A stretch of DNA of 64,000 bases from Apodemus sylvaticus (GCF_947179515.1 NC_067481.1:26797947-26861946), one strand, 5' to 3'; shown: positions 22,621 to 34,087, counted from the stretch's first letter. Translations and numbers: made by a program. Notes: generated by a model from the sequence alone, not told the origin.

Positions 22621-23728
22621 AAAAAAAGGCAAGGCGGGGCGGGGAACATTAGGCTGAAGTGAAACACAGCATGTAAGAAATGACTGAACAGATCTGGATC
22701 TTGCACTTGCCAGGAAACTCCCCAAATAGGTGAAGAAGCCTTTTTGCCCGGCGGGGACTTTTTATTCCACGTTGGAGGAACATTTTCCTAGCTCCTCTCA
22801 CATGCCCAGCACTGGGCTGAATTCTGGGCGTCTAGTGGGAGCCACACTCTACCAATTTGGCAGTGCTGACTTTGCAACCAGGAAGAGGTCTTGGACTCCT
22901 GGAAAGAAGTCTAGGGATGTGTGAAAGGGGACAACCCTGCTGGGCAAGAACTTCTGGCCAATCACCGTGTATCCTTTTCAGGGCCTAAGTAGTGGCAGGC
23001 AGAGGGTCTGGAGCACCCCCCTCCCATTGTCTGACAGAAAGAGGCCAACTCCACGGTGGGGTGGGGCGGGGAGGGTGAAAAGATAACTGGAGGCTTCTGA
23101 CCCTCAGTTGGAAGTTCCTGAAAACACCAATTAGCTCTCTTTAATTAGTCAAGTAGAGAGCAAATGGGTATATATTTCTTCTGCTCTGATTAAAAACATT
23201 TAGGTCAAGTTGTCACAGTCACGATTATTCAGTTTAAGCTGTCCCAAGCAGAAAATTGTTTATTTTTTTTTCTTTTCATTTTCAGGCAGGGGTTTGGATA
23301 CTATTAGCTAGCTAGCCATTGGTTTCTTGCCATAGACCAGAGCTGTCGGGTTTGGCAGCTGAGAGGCAGGCAACCAACAAAGGTCAGGGTCTTACCTGCT
23401 CCGAGGGCACAATTGTTTGAAATGTACAGACAATGGAGAACAGCTAGGGAGGGCATAGGTTATTCACATACGTGTGTGTACACAAAAGCAGGTGGTTCCC
23501 ATATATATATATATATATCCTTCTCCTTTTAGCAAAGTTTGATGTTTCCCAACCTCAGTCCATGGCCTCAACCCCAGGCAGTTAAGGGCTCTGGGGGAAC
23601 ACAGTGACTGAATCAGTAAACTGACCCAGAAGAAGATTACATTGCTGGGGATCCTTGGTTTCCAGTTCAGGGAACCAGCTAGAGGATAATTTGGGGAAAG
23701 CCTTCTCTTTCCCGGAGCTCCCCTAGGG
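22621..23728. other. Unique non-coding stretch
   Basis: No gene or transposon seen. It contains an (AT)n run at 23499-23518 and an AT-rich stretch at about 23120-23230 with TTAATTA-type homeodomain cores. Confidence 0.7.
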
Positions 23729-23819
23729 TTTTTTGTTTGTTTGGTTGGTTGGTTGGTTGGTTGGTTTTGGTTTTATTGGTTTGGGGTTTTGTTTGTTTGT
23801 TTGTTTGTTTGTTTGTTGT
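23729..23819. repeat. (TTGG)n/(TTTG)n low-complexity tract
   Basis: GT-rich tetranucleotide units with one internal transition. Confidence 0.93.
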
Positions 23820-24026
23820 ACCTAACAGGCTGCCTAAGACCTGCCTCTGTAGGAATTGGCCTGGCTGCCAGACATTCTCCAGCAGAGCTCCCCACACTGC
23901 TTCTTGCTTCAGTCCCCTTGGTCCAAGGGAAGAAGGGTGAGCTACCACTGGGAGTCCAGACAAGACTGCTGTTTCAATGTTTCCTTTTTCTTTCTTTCTT
24001 TTTTATTTTGTTTTGTTGTATTCCTT

Positions 24027-24113
24027 TCTCCTCTCCTCTCCTCTCCTCTCCTCTCCTTTCCTCTCCTCCCTTCTCTCCTCTCCTCCCTCCCTCCCCACCT
24101 CTCTCTCTCTCTG
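24027..24113. repeat. (CCTCT)n pyrimidine tract
   Basis: Pentanucleotide CTCTC-type units grading into CT dinucleotides. Confidence 0.93.
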
Positions 24114-24116
24114 ACA

Positions 24117-24320
24117 GTGATTCTGTGTAGCCCTGGCTGTCCTAGAACTCCTCAGAGATCTGATGTTGTTGGGTTTTTTTGTTTTTCCCCTCTAAGACTT
24201 TCACTAAATAGTTCTCTCTGCCTTTGAACTCACTAGTAGACCAGTCTGGGCTCTAACTCACAGAGATCCACCTGACTCTGCCTCCCAAATGCTGGGATCA
24301 ACCATATGGACCATTATGCT
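24117..24320 (-). mobile_element. Degraded B1 fragments
   Basis: Two partial antisense B1 segments (about 24117-24160 and 24211-24320) keep the CTGTGTAGCCCTGGCTGTCC and CTCACAGAGATCCACC blocks. They are split by about 50 bases of T-rich sequence. Confidence 0.7.
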
Positions 24321-24335
24321 CAGCCCTGAGTATTT

Positions 24336-24337
<2 letters not shown>

Positions 24338-24383
<46 letters not shown>

Positions 24384-24626
24384 GCTTTCTTTCTTTCTTT
24401 CTTTCTTTTTTGTTTTGTTTTTTTGTTTTTTTGTTTGTTTGGTTGGTTTGGTTTTTGGGTTTTTGGGTTGGTTTTTTTTTTTTTTCAAGACAGGGTTTCT
24501 CTGTATAGTCCTGGCTCTCCTGGAACTCACTCTGTAGACCAGGCTGGCCTCAAACTTAGAAATCCACCTACCTCTGCCTCCCAGAGTTCTGGGATTATAG
24601 GCGTGTGCCACCACTGCCCGGCATCA
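24338..24626 (-). mobile_element. B1 SINE with tail expanded into (CTTT)n
   Basis: An antisense B1 at about 24480-24626 follows an expanded tail. The 12-bp duplication CTGAGTATTTTC occurs at 24326-24337 and 24627-24638. The (CTTT)n run (24338-24410) therefore lies inside the insertion, and the A-tail has become a microsatellite. Confidence 0.9.
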
Positions 24627-25622
24627 CTGAGTATTTTCAAAGGTGCTAGGTGGCCTGGCAAACACGGAACTGCCCGCCAAAGGACATGATGTGAAATTTA
24701 CATAAACTGATCCATATTTGGTTTATGTCTAGAGACTGGCCCCTTCCCTCAATCCAAAAGGCTCTTAATCTGGGAACTGAGTAGTCCTAAAACCCCCTGA
24801 AGCTATAGGATTTAATGAGGACTACATAATAGGGGATAATAGGGGATGGAATCACACTTTTTTTTTTTATCAAACTTTAAAGTAACAGTAAGTGCTCCTA
24901 AAACTAAAACTTTAGGAGCCAGCCCCCTCTCTACTCCATGCTGTTCACATACAAGCAACCAAAACTAAACCAGAGGGCAGTGAAACTTTGCTTAGAAAAA
25001 CCAACTAAGGGGGCAGCCATGTGTCCCACAGGAGCCTGTGGGGACTGTCACCTGGTCTTCTCTAGAGCATCCTGCATCTCTCACGGGTACTGAAAACTCT
25101 GGGACAGAGGCAAAGCAACCTACAACACACTAATTTTTGCACACTTGCCTTATGACGGAGGGAAATGAACTTTCTGTAAGCAAAGTTTTGTGGGGGTTTC
25201 CTCCACCAGGACCTGAACCTTCGATCCACAGAGTAAGTTTCTGAAACCAGGTCTCCCCTAAAAGTGTCTTTCTCTTGAGGGTATATTTCGGTCTAGAGAA
25301 AATTTTAGCTTTTACACTTTAGGGCTGGATCTAAGGAGCCAAATTTGAGACCCTTGAGCCTAGACAGCCAGTGTGTGCATTTGCTTCTTGTGACCTCGGA
25401 GTTATTTTGATCTGTGACAGGTACGTAAAAGTAGGTATTTAGTTTTAGATACCTAGAAGTAATAAAACGTTCCTTAAGGACCGTCACAGAAAGAGAAAAT
25501 GAAGAGGAAAACAAACGTATCGCTGGACAAGAGGAGAGAGATTGAACACAATCAACAGGTGAACTGACCCAAACCCGGATGCTGAGAAGAGCTCCGAATC
25601 TGCAGTTTCAATCTTTACTCCG

Positions 25623-25635
25623 AGGTTAATGACCT
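25623..25635. promoter_or_regulatory. IR1 nuclear-receptor type palindrome
   Basis: AGGTTA-A-TGACCT is an inverted repeat of the nuclear-receptor half-site AGGTCA with one-base spacing and one mismatch. IR1 sites bind FXR/RXR and some other receptors. This is motif evidence only. Confidence 0.35.
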
Positions 25636-27816
25636 CATCAGCGCCCCCACGTTCCAAACCGCCCCATTACAGCTCCGCCGGCTTTTTAATGTTTTTTTTA
25701 ATTAATTGGCCGGCTCCAGAGGATGGAAATGTCCCTTTGCCGGTGGACCCAGTGGGAATTTGCAAGTGTCTGTTAATGGTGGCATCTGAAAGAAGAACCC
25801 CAGAGCTAGGAAACGGGGCGGGGGCCGGGGAGTTTGTGGCCCGGAGGAAGCCAGTAATTTGTTCCTAAAGGTGGAGAAATATTCCTCAGCTCAGAGATAA
25901 AGAGACTCGCCCAGAGGATGATCACTCGGTAAGAACTAGGACGCCCGGCGGCGAGGCGGCTGCCCGAGTTCTCAAGTCTGTTGGGTCATAAGCAGTGAGG
26001 TCCCACTTGGTAATAAAACAGTTTCTAGTCTGCGTGGGGTCTGGACAGAGCCTTTCCAAACGCCTGCATCTCCTCTGGTCCCCGAGGATGAGGGGACTGA
26101 GGTCCGTCTGCAGGCCCTTGGCATTGCAGTTTGAGGATAGTATTTGTGTAATTGTGACCTCCCTTTCACACCCCTTCAATGCGACTCCCCAATGCCAACT
26201 CTAGTTTCCAGCTCCACGCTGGCTGCTGTGGCTGGGTTAGCCCCTCACAGGCCTGCAGATTCCATACGCTATGGCGGTAGCCGGCTCAGAGCACAAATCT
26301 AAGGTGCCCCAATCTTTCTCCGACTCTGTGAGTGCGCAGAGTCCGCAGCTCACAGGCATAGCCACCTCTCAGTCTAGCGGGCCTTCCTGTTTTGCTTCCC
26401 CCACCATCACCGCCACAGCAGCGGAGGGACCAATGGATCCGCCATAACTTAACCCAAGGTGAAAATGCCTAAAGATTCCACGCTCGGTGTTCGTGCCATG
26501 GGGGGAGGAGTCCCCCACAGGCCTGCACTGGGCATGTGAATCCATTATGCTCCCTTGCTAGCAGCCAGGAGTCTGAGGAGGAAGAGGACGAGGAGGAGAG
26601 GAGCTGCTCCAGAGGACTCTTTTCCCTGCAATAACTTAACTCCAGAGATACCTGGTCCCACCAGGAGCCAAGGAACTAAAGAATATAAAGAAGAAACTTC
26701 TCATCCTGAGGAAGCCGAAAAGAGGGACCTCTGATCCCTCTAGCTTACCTGGGAGAGCAGGAGTCCCTGCCCCAGAGCTAAGGAGGGATCGGATCGCTCT
26801 CCCTTTTAATTGTTTTTAAAAAGTGAAGTATATAACCATTGACTTCTCTCTCCATGAAGGAGTTTCCGAGAATCTGATCAGTCCTCAGCAAACATCCTGG
26901 CTACAAGTCAAGGTGTAACTTTTCTTTTGAGAGAGACTTTTTAGAAGACTTTAGGAGCCAGCGGCCGTCTGAAGCGGCTGGCTTGAACCTATTTTTTTGT
27001 GGTCATTACCACCTGATATCTGGGCGTTCTGGACTAAAACCCCTCTTTGTCCCTTTCAGCCGAGACTTGGATTTCAACAGGTGTCCGGAAGTGCTTCAAA
27101 AGAGGAGGAGGGGGGACTGGACAGGAGAGACTTAGCCAAGGGCTTCAAGCCAGTGACCAGCTGTGGGGCACTTTGGTTAATTGTCCCAGCCAGGGAACGG
27201 CTTTCCTCGCAATCTCTGTGGCTAGAGAGGAGAGACAAGGGAAGAACAGGAAGTGGGCTCACCATCGCCACTTGACATCTTCCTGAGAAAGACGACTTTG
27301 GAATTCCAGACCCAAGTTTCTGGCCCCCGGTGCTTCTGGCCTTTGATTACCCTCGGTGGTAAGGAGCACCCCAGTACCAACTGGTCAGCACAGAAATCTC
27401 AGTGAAAGGGGGGTTGAAGCAGTAAAGATCTACAGTCATTAACCATGTGTGGCCTCATTTCCAGACACAAACTGCCCTCAGCAATTCGGAGAGGTGGCCT
27501 TAAACTGAAGTTCAAGGAATCATGGGGGACGACGGGGCGGGGGTGGGGGTGATGGGGGAGCAGAGAAAGAGAAAGAGAAAGCTTTATGTCATTTTTCAAA
27601 GAAAGCCTGGGGTGGGAACAAGAAAAAGATGTGCAAGATGTGCGGGATGAGAAGGGAGGGTTTTTTATGCCTGCTGTTTAGTTCCCTAGACTCCTCTGAA
27701 GCTCAGGCGAAGCCCACACCCACACCCAAATAGAGTGGAAAGTTGCAGGACAGCCAAAGAGAACTGTCTCTCCCCCCCCACCCCCGCCCCCATTGCTCTC
27801 GGGAGGTGTCTGTGCC

Positions 27817-27831
27817 TGTAATCAGATTACA
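27817..27831. promoter_or_regulatory. Perfect palindrome TGTAATC-A-GATTACA
   Basis: 15 bases, perfectly symmetric about the central A. The TAATCNGATTA core is the dimer site of K50 paired-type homeodomains (Otx, Pitx, Gsc). It lies in unique sequence. Confidence 0.4.
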
Positions 27832-28501
27832 AGTGTGGATATATAGTCTCTAGTGTTTAAGGTTTATGGATCAAAATGGGTTTGAGGATGGAGAAGCATT
27901 GGAACAGCTAGACAGGACAGGCATGTGAGCCCCTCCAGGCTCTGGTTTCATTTCCAGATTCTTTCCAAAAATCCTCAACCCCCTTTCCCCAGCCTTCCCT
28001 CTGAATGCCTTTCTCTGCCTGCCTGGTTCTCTTGGCCAAACTGTAGACTCCCTCTGGCTAATTGAACACCTACATATTTTTTCTTCTCCCATTTTTTTGA
28101 AAGCTGCAAAAGCTATGATCCTTATTCCTTGTGGGGAAGAGGACACCCGCTGGGCCTTGAGAGAGGGGTTGCAGAATCAAATAGTCTAAGTCTGGGGGTC
28201 AGGAGACCTGTGGCATCTCTTTGGCTGCTGCCTGCGTGGGTCACATATTTCTTCCTTTCTCTCTTTAACCTTTTTTTACCAAACCAGGAAAGGCCATGAA
28301 TTTTCAGTTTCTCTATATTTTGGAGGGAAGCACACCAAATCTAGGAGTGTGGGAAAGATGAAGAGAAGAGAAAATCTGAGAGAAGGCCATTGCCATAGAT
28401 GATAACAAACTCCCCAATTCAACAGCTCTGAAATCCAATGTTTGACCCCAAGGAGAAAAGTCTGATACTAGGTTCCAGTCTTCCACACCCCCTTATATGA
28501 G

Positions 28502-28656
28502 GTGTGTGTGTATGTGTGTGTGTGTACATGTATGTGTGCATGTGTGTGTGCGTGTGCGCACGTACATGTGTGTATGTGTGCGTGTGCGCACGTGCATGTG
28601 TGTGTGTGTGTGTGTGTGCACGTATGTGTGCATGTGTGTGTGTGTTTGTGTGTGTT
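28502..28656. repeat. Imperfect (TG)n with CA/CG interruptions
   Basis: About 155 bases of alternating purine-pyrimidine sequence, including GCGCACGT. Translations across it are artefacts. Confidence 0.95.
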
Positions 28657-29393
28657 GGAGTGGGGAACCAAGAGCTATGAGGCTGGCAGTGAAGCAGACT
28701 TCATTTGATCTCTGTTAGCTGCCTCTCTTGGACTTGTAACCAAGTACAAGAAGAGAAACATAGTCCCAGGGTCCCAAGAAAATTCGGAAAGAATATTCTC
28801 TCAGGAAAAGCAAGCCCCAATCTCTCTTTCCTCAAAAAAAGTAAGCTAAGTGCATCCAGAGACAGGAACTTGGCCCTTGGGAAACCCAGATCCTCCAGTA
28901 TGGGTCTCTTCAATTCTATTTCTTCTGGAAAGGCCAGACCCGGGCAGCTGCTACTATGTGAACTACACTACAGACTGTCTTCTTTGAAATGGGGAGAAGG
29001 AAGGCACACAGGTGAACAACAACGCTACTTTTGTTACTTAGCACAAATGTAATTCGGAGCGTGTGACTTTGTCTCCGTGGCATGCTTGGGCAAATCCTCA
29101 CTGTTACTCACTGATTAGTTTGTTGTCTAATGGAATTCCTAAGGCTTTCACGTTCAATGACTCCTCAGAGACTCCACAATACCCGTGGGTGCGCCGCCTC
29201 GCTATGCTTACTTTCTGCATGCCTTTTCAAACCTGGCATGGTTTTGGTACCGACTCGACTCCACAAACCATACCTATAGATTTCAATCCGCCCCCCCACA
29301 CACACACACCTCCCGACCTTGTGCACGCTCCAGGCTCCAGTAAGGCCCTTCTACAAAAACCGCAGGCACACACAGCAGTGTTTCTGTGAATGT

Positions 29394-30350
29394 AAGATGG
29401 CGGCGCCTAGACCCTCAGTCGGATGCATGCTCTCCATGGCAAGAGGCAACCCCGAGTCTCATCAAAACCCGCAATTTGGAGGGTAAGGGACCTAGATTAT
29501 TTTCACAGTCTCTCGAAGACAAAAGAAGAACGCAGAATTCTTCCTCCATTCATTGGGGCGGAGGAGTTGGGGAACGGTGCAGCTAGCGAGCAGAGAACAC
29601 GCACGTTGGTTCTGCACCTCGGGGCTAGCCTCTGGACCCACATAATTTCAGACAGAAGTGCTTCATTTTTGTAGGGAAAGGAATGGCCTTTTTTTTTTCC
29701 TTTTCTAAGTAATCCCCTCCGGGGAGGCCGGTTAGGGCGGATCACCTCTGTTGCCTTAGGTCCTACCGGAGTCCAGGCTTGTGAGCGGGAAGAACTGGAG
29801 TGGATGGAAATGCGGTGGGACAAGGGGAGGGGACCCTGGGCCCGCATACCAGCGTCGGAGTGGGATGGTTGAGCCAGAGAGATTGGGGGAGGGAGTCGGA
29901 GGTTCGGCGCGTCGCGTCCTTGAATTCTCAACCAGAAACCTAGGTCGGTCTGGAGCTCAAGGTTAAGCTGGTGGCCGCAAAGCCGCTCTCGCTCATCACC
30001 CTCAGTCGGGGATCGAAGCTCATGCTACCAGGTCGCCTGGCCGCGGAGAGCCTCTCCACTCTTGAGCCTCCTACCCATGATGAGCTCAAGGGCGGGGACC
30101 CTATCACCTACCTCTTGCTTGGAACCGCGCCGCCGTCCTCCATAGGTTGAAAGATCTTGAAGTGTCTTGGGACAAAATTGGCAGCCACGCGGGAGTCGGC
30201 CCCCCGGGGCCATCGCCTCCACCCTTTGAGGCCTCGTGAACAGTGCGAGTCTGGTGTGGTGGCGCCGACGGCGCTTGGAAGATCTGGAGCATCCTGCGTC
30301 TCCGTGGCACCGCCGGTGGGTGCGGGGCGCGGCCGCGTGGATCATCCCGG
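29394..30350. promoter_or_regulatory. Orphan CpG-rich block with YY1-type initiator motif
   Basis: CpG density rises sharply by eye (GGCGCGTCGCG, GAACCGCGCCGCCG, GGCGCGGCCGCG) in a region with no recognised gene. Its left edge carries AAGATGGCGGC (29394-29404), the canonical YY1 element that often sits just downstream of transcription starts in CpG-island promoters, here oriented for plus-strand transcription. Frames inside (for example 30157-30684 on plus, 30025-30345 on minus) have no recognisable domain. A promoter for a non-coding RNA between Hoxb9 and Hoxb13 is the simplest reading. A Polycomb-bound CpG island is the alternative. Confidence 0.5.
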
Positions 30351-30469
30351 AACAGACTTACTAGTCTACAATGCCTCGGGCACCGTTGGATCAGTAGGTG
30401 GTGGGGTGCCAAGGACAGGCCAGAGCCAGATAGAAGACTCAGACATGGCTAGGAGGGAGAAGAGAAGAC

Positions 30470-30483
30470 TGTGTGTGTGTGTA

Positions 30484-30552
<69 letters not shown>
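30470..30552. repeat. (TG)n(AG)n compound microsatellite
   Basis: About 17 TG units run straight into about 24 AG units. Confidence 0.96.
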
Positions 30553-30554
<2 letters not shown>

Positions 30555-31290
30555 ATTACAAGAGAGAAGTAGATTCAAGTTAGTTCCCGAAGAAATTGTC
30601 AAGTGCAGAAATAGACAAATAGACAAAAGAATCGGGGACAGAAGGAAGCCCCCGGCGGGGCGGGCGTCTGAAGCCAGCGACTAGTTGTCCTTGGGAGTTG
30701 GGAATGTGAGAGGGAGGGGCGAGGGCCAAAGAGCCCAGGGACGGAAGAAAGAGCGCAGACCTTGGGCGGGAGGCCACCGATCCCCCTTTAGGACGGACTC
30801 AGAGAGTAGAACCCTCCCCCAGCCCTCCCCCTCCGGCCTGTGCAGCCCACCTCCAACCAGCTCAACTTCCCGCGCTCCGCTCCACGCAGACAGCAGACAC
30901 AGCAGTACCAGGCTGGAGGTTACCCCGGCCGGCCACCTGCCTACTTATGAAAACTACTTTCTTCCAGAGTCCTAAGTCAGTCTTCGTTGTTCTTTTTTTT
31001 TTTCTTTCTTTCTTTTTTGATTATTTTTTTTTCCTGTTGAATAAACAGCACAAGTGGATCCAGAGGAAACGACCTTGGCCAAGGTCACAGAGTGAGCCTG
31101 GAATTTTCACACACCAGACAAACTCTGAAGACTTCTTTGAGTTTTAGCCCTGGAATTCTGAACCTTTTAAATTTTTCTCTTTGAAGCCCAAACGGTGGCT
31201 CCAACTTATCTGTATTTAACATGAGTTTCAGACACCCAACTCCCAGCAGCAAGCGTTACAAGGAATCCACCTCAAACTGATTTCAGTTTC
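30553..31290. other. Unique non-coding stretch
   Basis: A GC-rich shoulder of the CpG block to about 30920, then T-rich sequence. No gene seen. This is the right edge of the transposon-poor zone. Confidence 0.6.
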
Positions 31291-31375
31291 TTCCTTTCAT
31301 GCATTCCTTCCTTCCTCCTCCCCCCCCCTCCTTCACCACTACTCCTCCTTCTCCTCCTCTTTCTCCCTCAAGTAG
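31291..31375. repeat. Pyrimidine-rich (CCTT/CTC)n tract
   Basis: CT-only sequence with a C run. Degraded SINE-like sequence follows at about 31380-31690 (phrases such as GACTGCTGGGATTATAA). Confidence 0.85.
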
Positions 31376-31795
31376 CCTAGGCTAGACTGAAACTCTGTGT
31401 AGCTGAAGATGACATCAGATCTTCCACAGATCTCAGACTTGAGTCAGCATTGGACTATAGGACTTAGCTCAGGCTCCTCCTTTGTCTAGGAGGCCGGTAA
31501 AGGTATGTCCTCTCTCTGTATTCCAGGCCTGGCGCCACATTTTCTTCCCCACCCCTACTTCTTTACATGGGACTCTCACATTGTAGCCCATGTTGGCTCG
31601 GCCTGAAATTAACCATGTAACCCACACTGACGGTGAACTCCAGGCAATTCTTCTTCCTCAGTTCCCTGACTGCTGGGATTATAATTAGGAACCCCCACCC
31701 CCCACCTCTCTTCTCTCTCGGTCTCAGTTTCTGCCTCTGTAAAATGGGAACAAGTTGAGTAGTGTGTTTTGCATTTACAGCCGTCTTTTTCTATA

Positions 31796-31974
31796 ACAAT
31801 TTATTTTTACGTTATGCGCATGGGTGTTTTATCTGCACACAGTCCAAGTAAGGGTGTCAGATCCCCTATAACTAGAGTTAGAATTGTGAGTCACCATATG
31901 GGTGCTGGGAATTGAACCCAGATCCTCTGGAAAAATACAGTGCTTAACCACAGAGCCATATTGCTAGCGCTCAC
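31796..31974 (-). mobile_element. B3 SINE (antisense)
   Basis: Shows the B3 landmarks GTGCTGGGAATTGAACCCAG and ATCCTCTGG, ending at a degraded CTGAGCCATCT-type head. Confidence 0.8.
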
Positions 31975-32035
31975 ATTTGTGGCCATCTTAAATTGCTGAA
32001 GGAATGACATGGTCAAAGTAGCAATTTAAGTTAGG

Positions 32036-32123
32036 GATGGGGGGGTGTGGCTAAGTCGCAGGGCACTTGCCTAGCATGCATGTGGTCCTTGCTTGGTCTG
32101 GGTTTTTTTTTTTTTTTTTTTTA
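32036..32123 (+). mobile_element. ID-type SINE
   Basis: GGGGTGTGGCTAAGTCGCAG and GCACTTGCCTAGCATGCATG match the alanine-tRNA-derived ID head, followed by a T/A-rich tail. Confidence 0.7.
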
Positions 32124-32174
32124 AGGACAAGGTAAAATTTGCTTCTGTGAATCTGCCTATGTTTACCTTTTCTT

Positions 32175-32625
32175 TTCAGTACTATTTATTGCTATATAGT
32201 TCACATACAATAAAGGAATTGAGCATGCCGGTGCAGGTGACCTGGATCTAAAAGCCTACAACCTACCAGAAGGTGCACCTGTGGTTCCTTCCAGACGGCA
32301 ACCACCGATTCAATACCTACCCTTCAATAAAGGCCATCCTGTCTTCTGTCATTTTAGATTAGTGCTGTCTGTCCTTGGACTTCACAGAAATGAAATCATG
32401 TATTCTTTTATGTTGGTTTTGTCTACTCTGTATGGGAGGTGAAGCTTAGCCACATGCTGTAGGCTACAGTAATTAAGCTTATTTTACTGCAGTGCTGTGT
32501 CCTGTTGTAAGACTACACTTCACAATGAATTTACCCATCAGGTCTTGATGTCCTTTTGGGCTATTCTCAGTTTTAGACTGTTATGAAAAATCAGTTTTGA
32601 ATATTCTTGTCTCTCTGTGTTTGGG
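32175..32625 (-). mobile_element. Ancient L1 3' region, segment 1
   Basis: Highly diverged antisense L1. Phrases corresponding to the familiar antisense L1 text survive: a TTATTG...TTCACATACAATAAA block, a GAAATGAAATCATGTATTC block and GGGCTATTCTCAGTTTTAGACTGTTATGA. No open frame remains. It continues at 33009 and 34217 after later insertions. Confidence 0.6.
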
Positions 32626-32781
32626 TTTTTGTTTTGTTTTGTTTTGAGACAGTTTCTCAATGTAGCTTTGGCTATCCTGGAACTCACTCTGTAGACCAGG
32701 CTGACCTCAAACTCACAGAGATCCACCTGCCTCTACCTCCTGAGTGCTGTGATTAAAGGTGTGTGCCACCACTGCCCAGCA
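32626..32781 (-). mobile_element. B1 SINE (antisense), inside old L1
   Basis: Complete B1 with TTTTGAGACAGTTTCTC at one end and GTGTGCCACCACTGCCCAGC at the other. Confidence 0.93.
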
Positions 32782-32792
32782 GTCCCTGTTTT

Positions 32793-33003
32793 AAAAATTA
32801 TTTTGAATGTATGGGTATTTTGCTTGCATTTATGTCTGTACATGTGTACATGCCTGGTGCCCACAGAGGTCAGAAGAGGGCTTTAGATTCCCTGGATTGG
32901 AGATATAGACTTTTGTGAGCCACGCTGTGGATGCTAAGAATCAAACCCAGGTTCTCTAGAAAAGCAAACAATGCTCTTACCTGCTGCACCATCTCTCCGG
33001 CCT
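32793..33003 (-). mobile_element. B3 SINE (antisense)
   Basis: Shows GCCTGGTGCCCACAGAGGTC, AGAAGAGGG and a terminal CACCATCTCTCCGGCC. Confidence 0.88.
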
Positions 33004-33008
33004 CTGTC

Positions 33009-33180
33009 TGTGTGTTTCAGTGGATACCTGCACTTAGAGACCAGAAGTGCTATGCTGGGTTACAAGACAGGGGTGTGTTTATCCTTGATAGCAATTCACA
33101 GTCTTCTGAAGTTGTTGGCCAAGGTTGTTTTAGACGTTCTAGTTCATTGGAGGGTTGTGGTAAAATACAATAAAAATTGC
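33009..33180 (-). mobile_element. Ancient L1 3' region, segment 2
   Basis: Collinear continuation of the L1 at 32175, including the diverged block around GTGCTATGCTGGGTTACA. A B1 and a B3 separate it from segment 1. Confidence 0.5.
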
Positions 33181-33186
33181 CCCATG

Positions 33187-33795
33187 GGGGCTGAGGAGAA
33201 AGCTCTCATGGTAAAATACTCACTGCCCAAGCTTTAAGAACATGAGTTCAGCCGGGCAGTGGTGGCACACACTTTTAATCCTAGCAGTTGGGAGGCAGAG
33301 GCAGGCAGATTTCTGAGTTTGAGACCAGTGTAGTCTACAGAGTGAGTTCCAGGGCAGCCAGGGCTACACAAAGAAACCCTGTCTCGAAAAACTAAAGAAG
33401 AAGAAGAAGAAGAAGAAGAAGAAGAAGAAGAAGAAGAAGAAGAAGAAGAAGAAGAAGAAGAAGAAGAAGAAGAAGAAGATGAGTTCAGACCCCCTAGTAC
33501 CTCTGTACAAAGCTTGGGCAGTTTGTGTCTATAATTCTAGCACTAGGGAGAGGCAAATCCCTAGGACTCTCTGGCCAGTCTGTCTAGCAAAATCAATGAG
33601 CTTCAGGTTTAATGAGAGACCCGGTCTCAAAAAGTAAGCTAAAGAGCAATTTAGGAAGGTGTTTAACATCAGCCTCTGGTCTCCACCAACACAAGAACAC
33701 ACATGTACATGTGTACACACACACACATTGACCACACACACACACACACTAACCACACACATAGACCAAAGAGAGAGACCATATACACACAAAGT
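33187..33795 (+). mobile_element. B4 SINE split by a B1
   Basis: The head (33187-33251) and body (33480-33795) of one B4 flank a later B1. The body keeps CTCTCTGGCCAGTCTGTCTAG and TGAGAGACCCGGTCTCAAAA and ends in a CA-rich tail. Confidence 0.8.
33252..33478 (+). mobile_element. B1 SINE with (GAA)n tail, inserted into B4
   Basis: Full B1 whose A-tail expanded to about 28 GAA units (33394-33478). The 10-bp duplication ATGAGTTCAG (33242-33251 and 33479-33488) consists of B4 sequence, which proves the nesting. Confidence 0.93.
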
Positions 33796-33819
33796 TTACT
33801 CTTTAAATATTTATTAGAT

Positions 33820-34041
33820 TCATTTATTTAATTTTACGTGTACTGGTGTTTTGCCTACATGTGTGTCATGTGCATCCCTGATGTCCTCAGAGGTCAGAAG
33901 AAAAAACTGGACACCCTGGAATGGAGTTACAGCTGGTCGTGAGCTACTGTGTGGGTCACCACCATGTGGGTGCTGGTACTGAAACCCTGGTCCTCTGCAA
34001 GAACAGGCTTTCTTAGCTACTGAGCCATCTCTTCAGCCACA
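33820..34041 (-). mobile_element. B3 SINE (antisense)
   Basis: Shows TGTGCATCCCTGATGTCCTCAG-type and ACTGAGCCATCTCTTCAGCC ends. Confidence 0.88.
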
Positions 34042-34044
34042 AGA

Positions 34045-34046
<2 letters not shown>

Positions 34047-34087
<41 letters not shown>

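Larger units (their letters stand above)
24639..29393. other. Unique non-coding interval
   Basis: 4.7 kb without a gene or transposon. It contains candidate factor sites at 25623 and 27817 and a TG repeat at 28502. The 25600-26800 part has several short CpG-containing and homeodomain-core stretches (TTAATTAATTGG near 25700, CCGCCATAA near 26440) and looks like candidate conserved regulatory DNA. Conservation cannot be measured here. Confidence 0.65.

Noticed and set aside
30157..30684. 175-codon frame in the CpG-rich block
   Set aside because: Its C-terminal half is microsatellite translation, and no domain is visible in the first half. Kept only as an orphan CpG-block observation.
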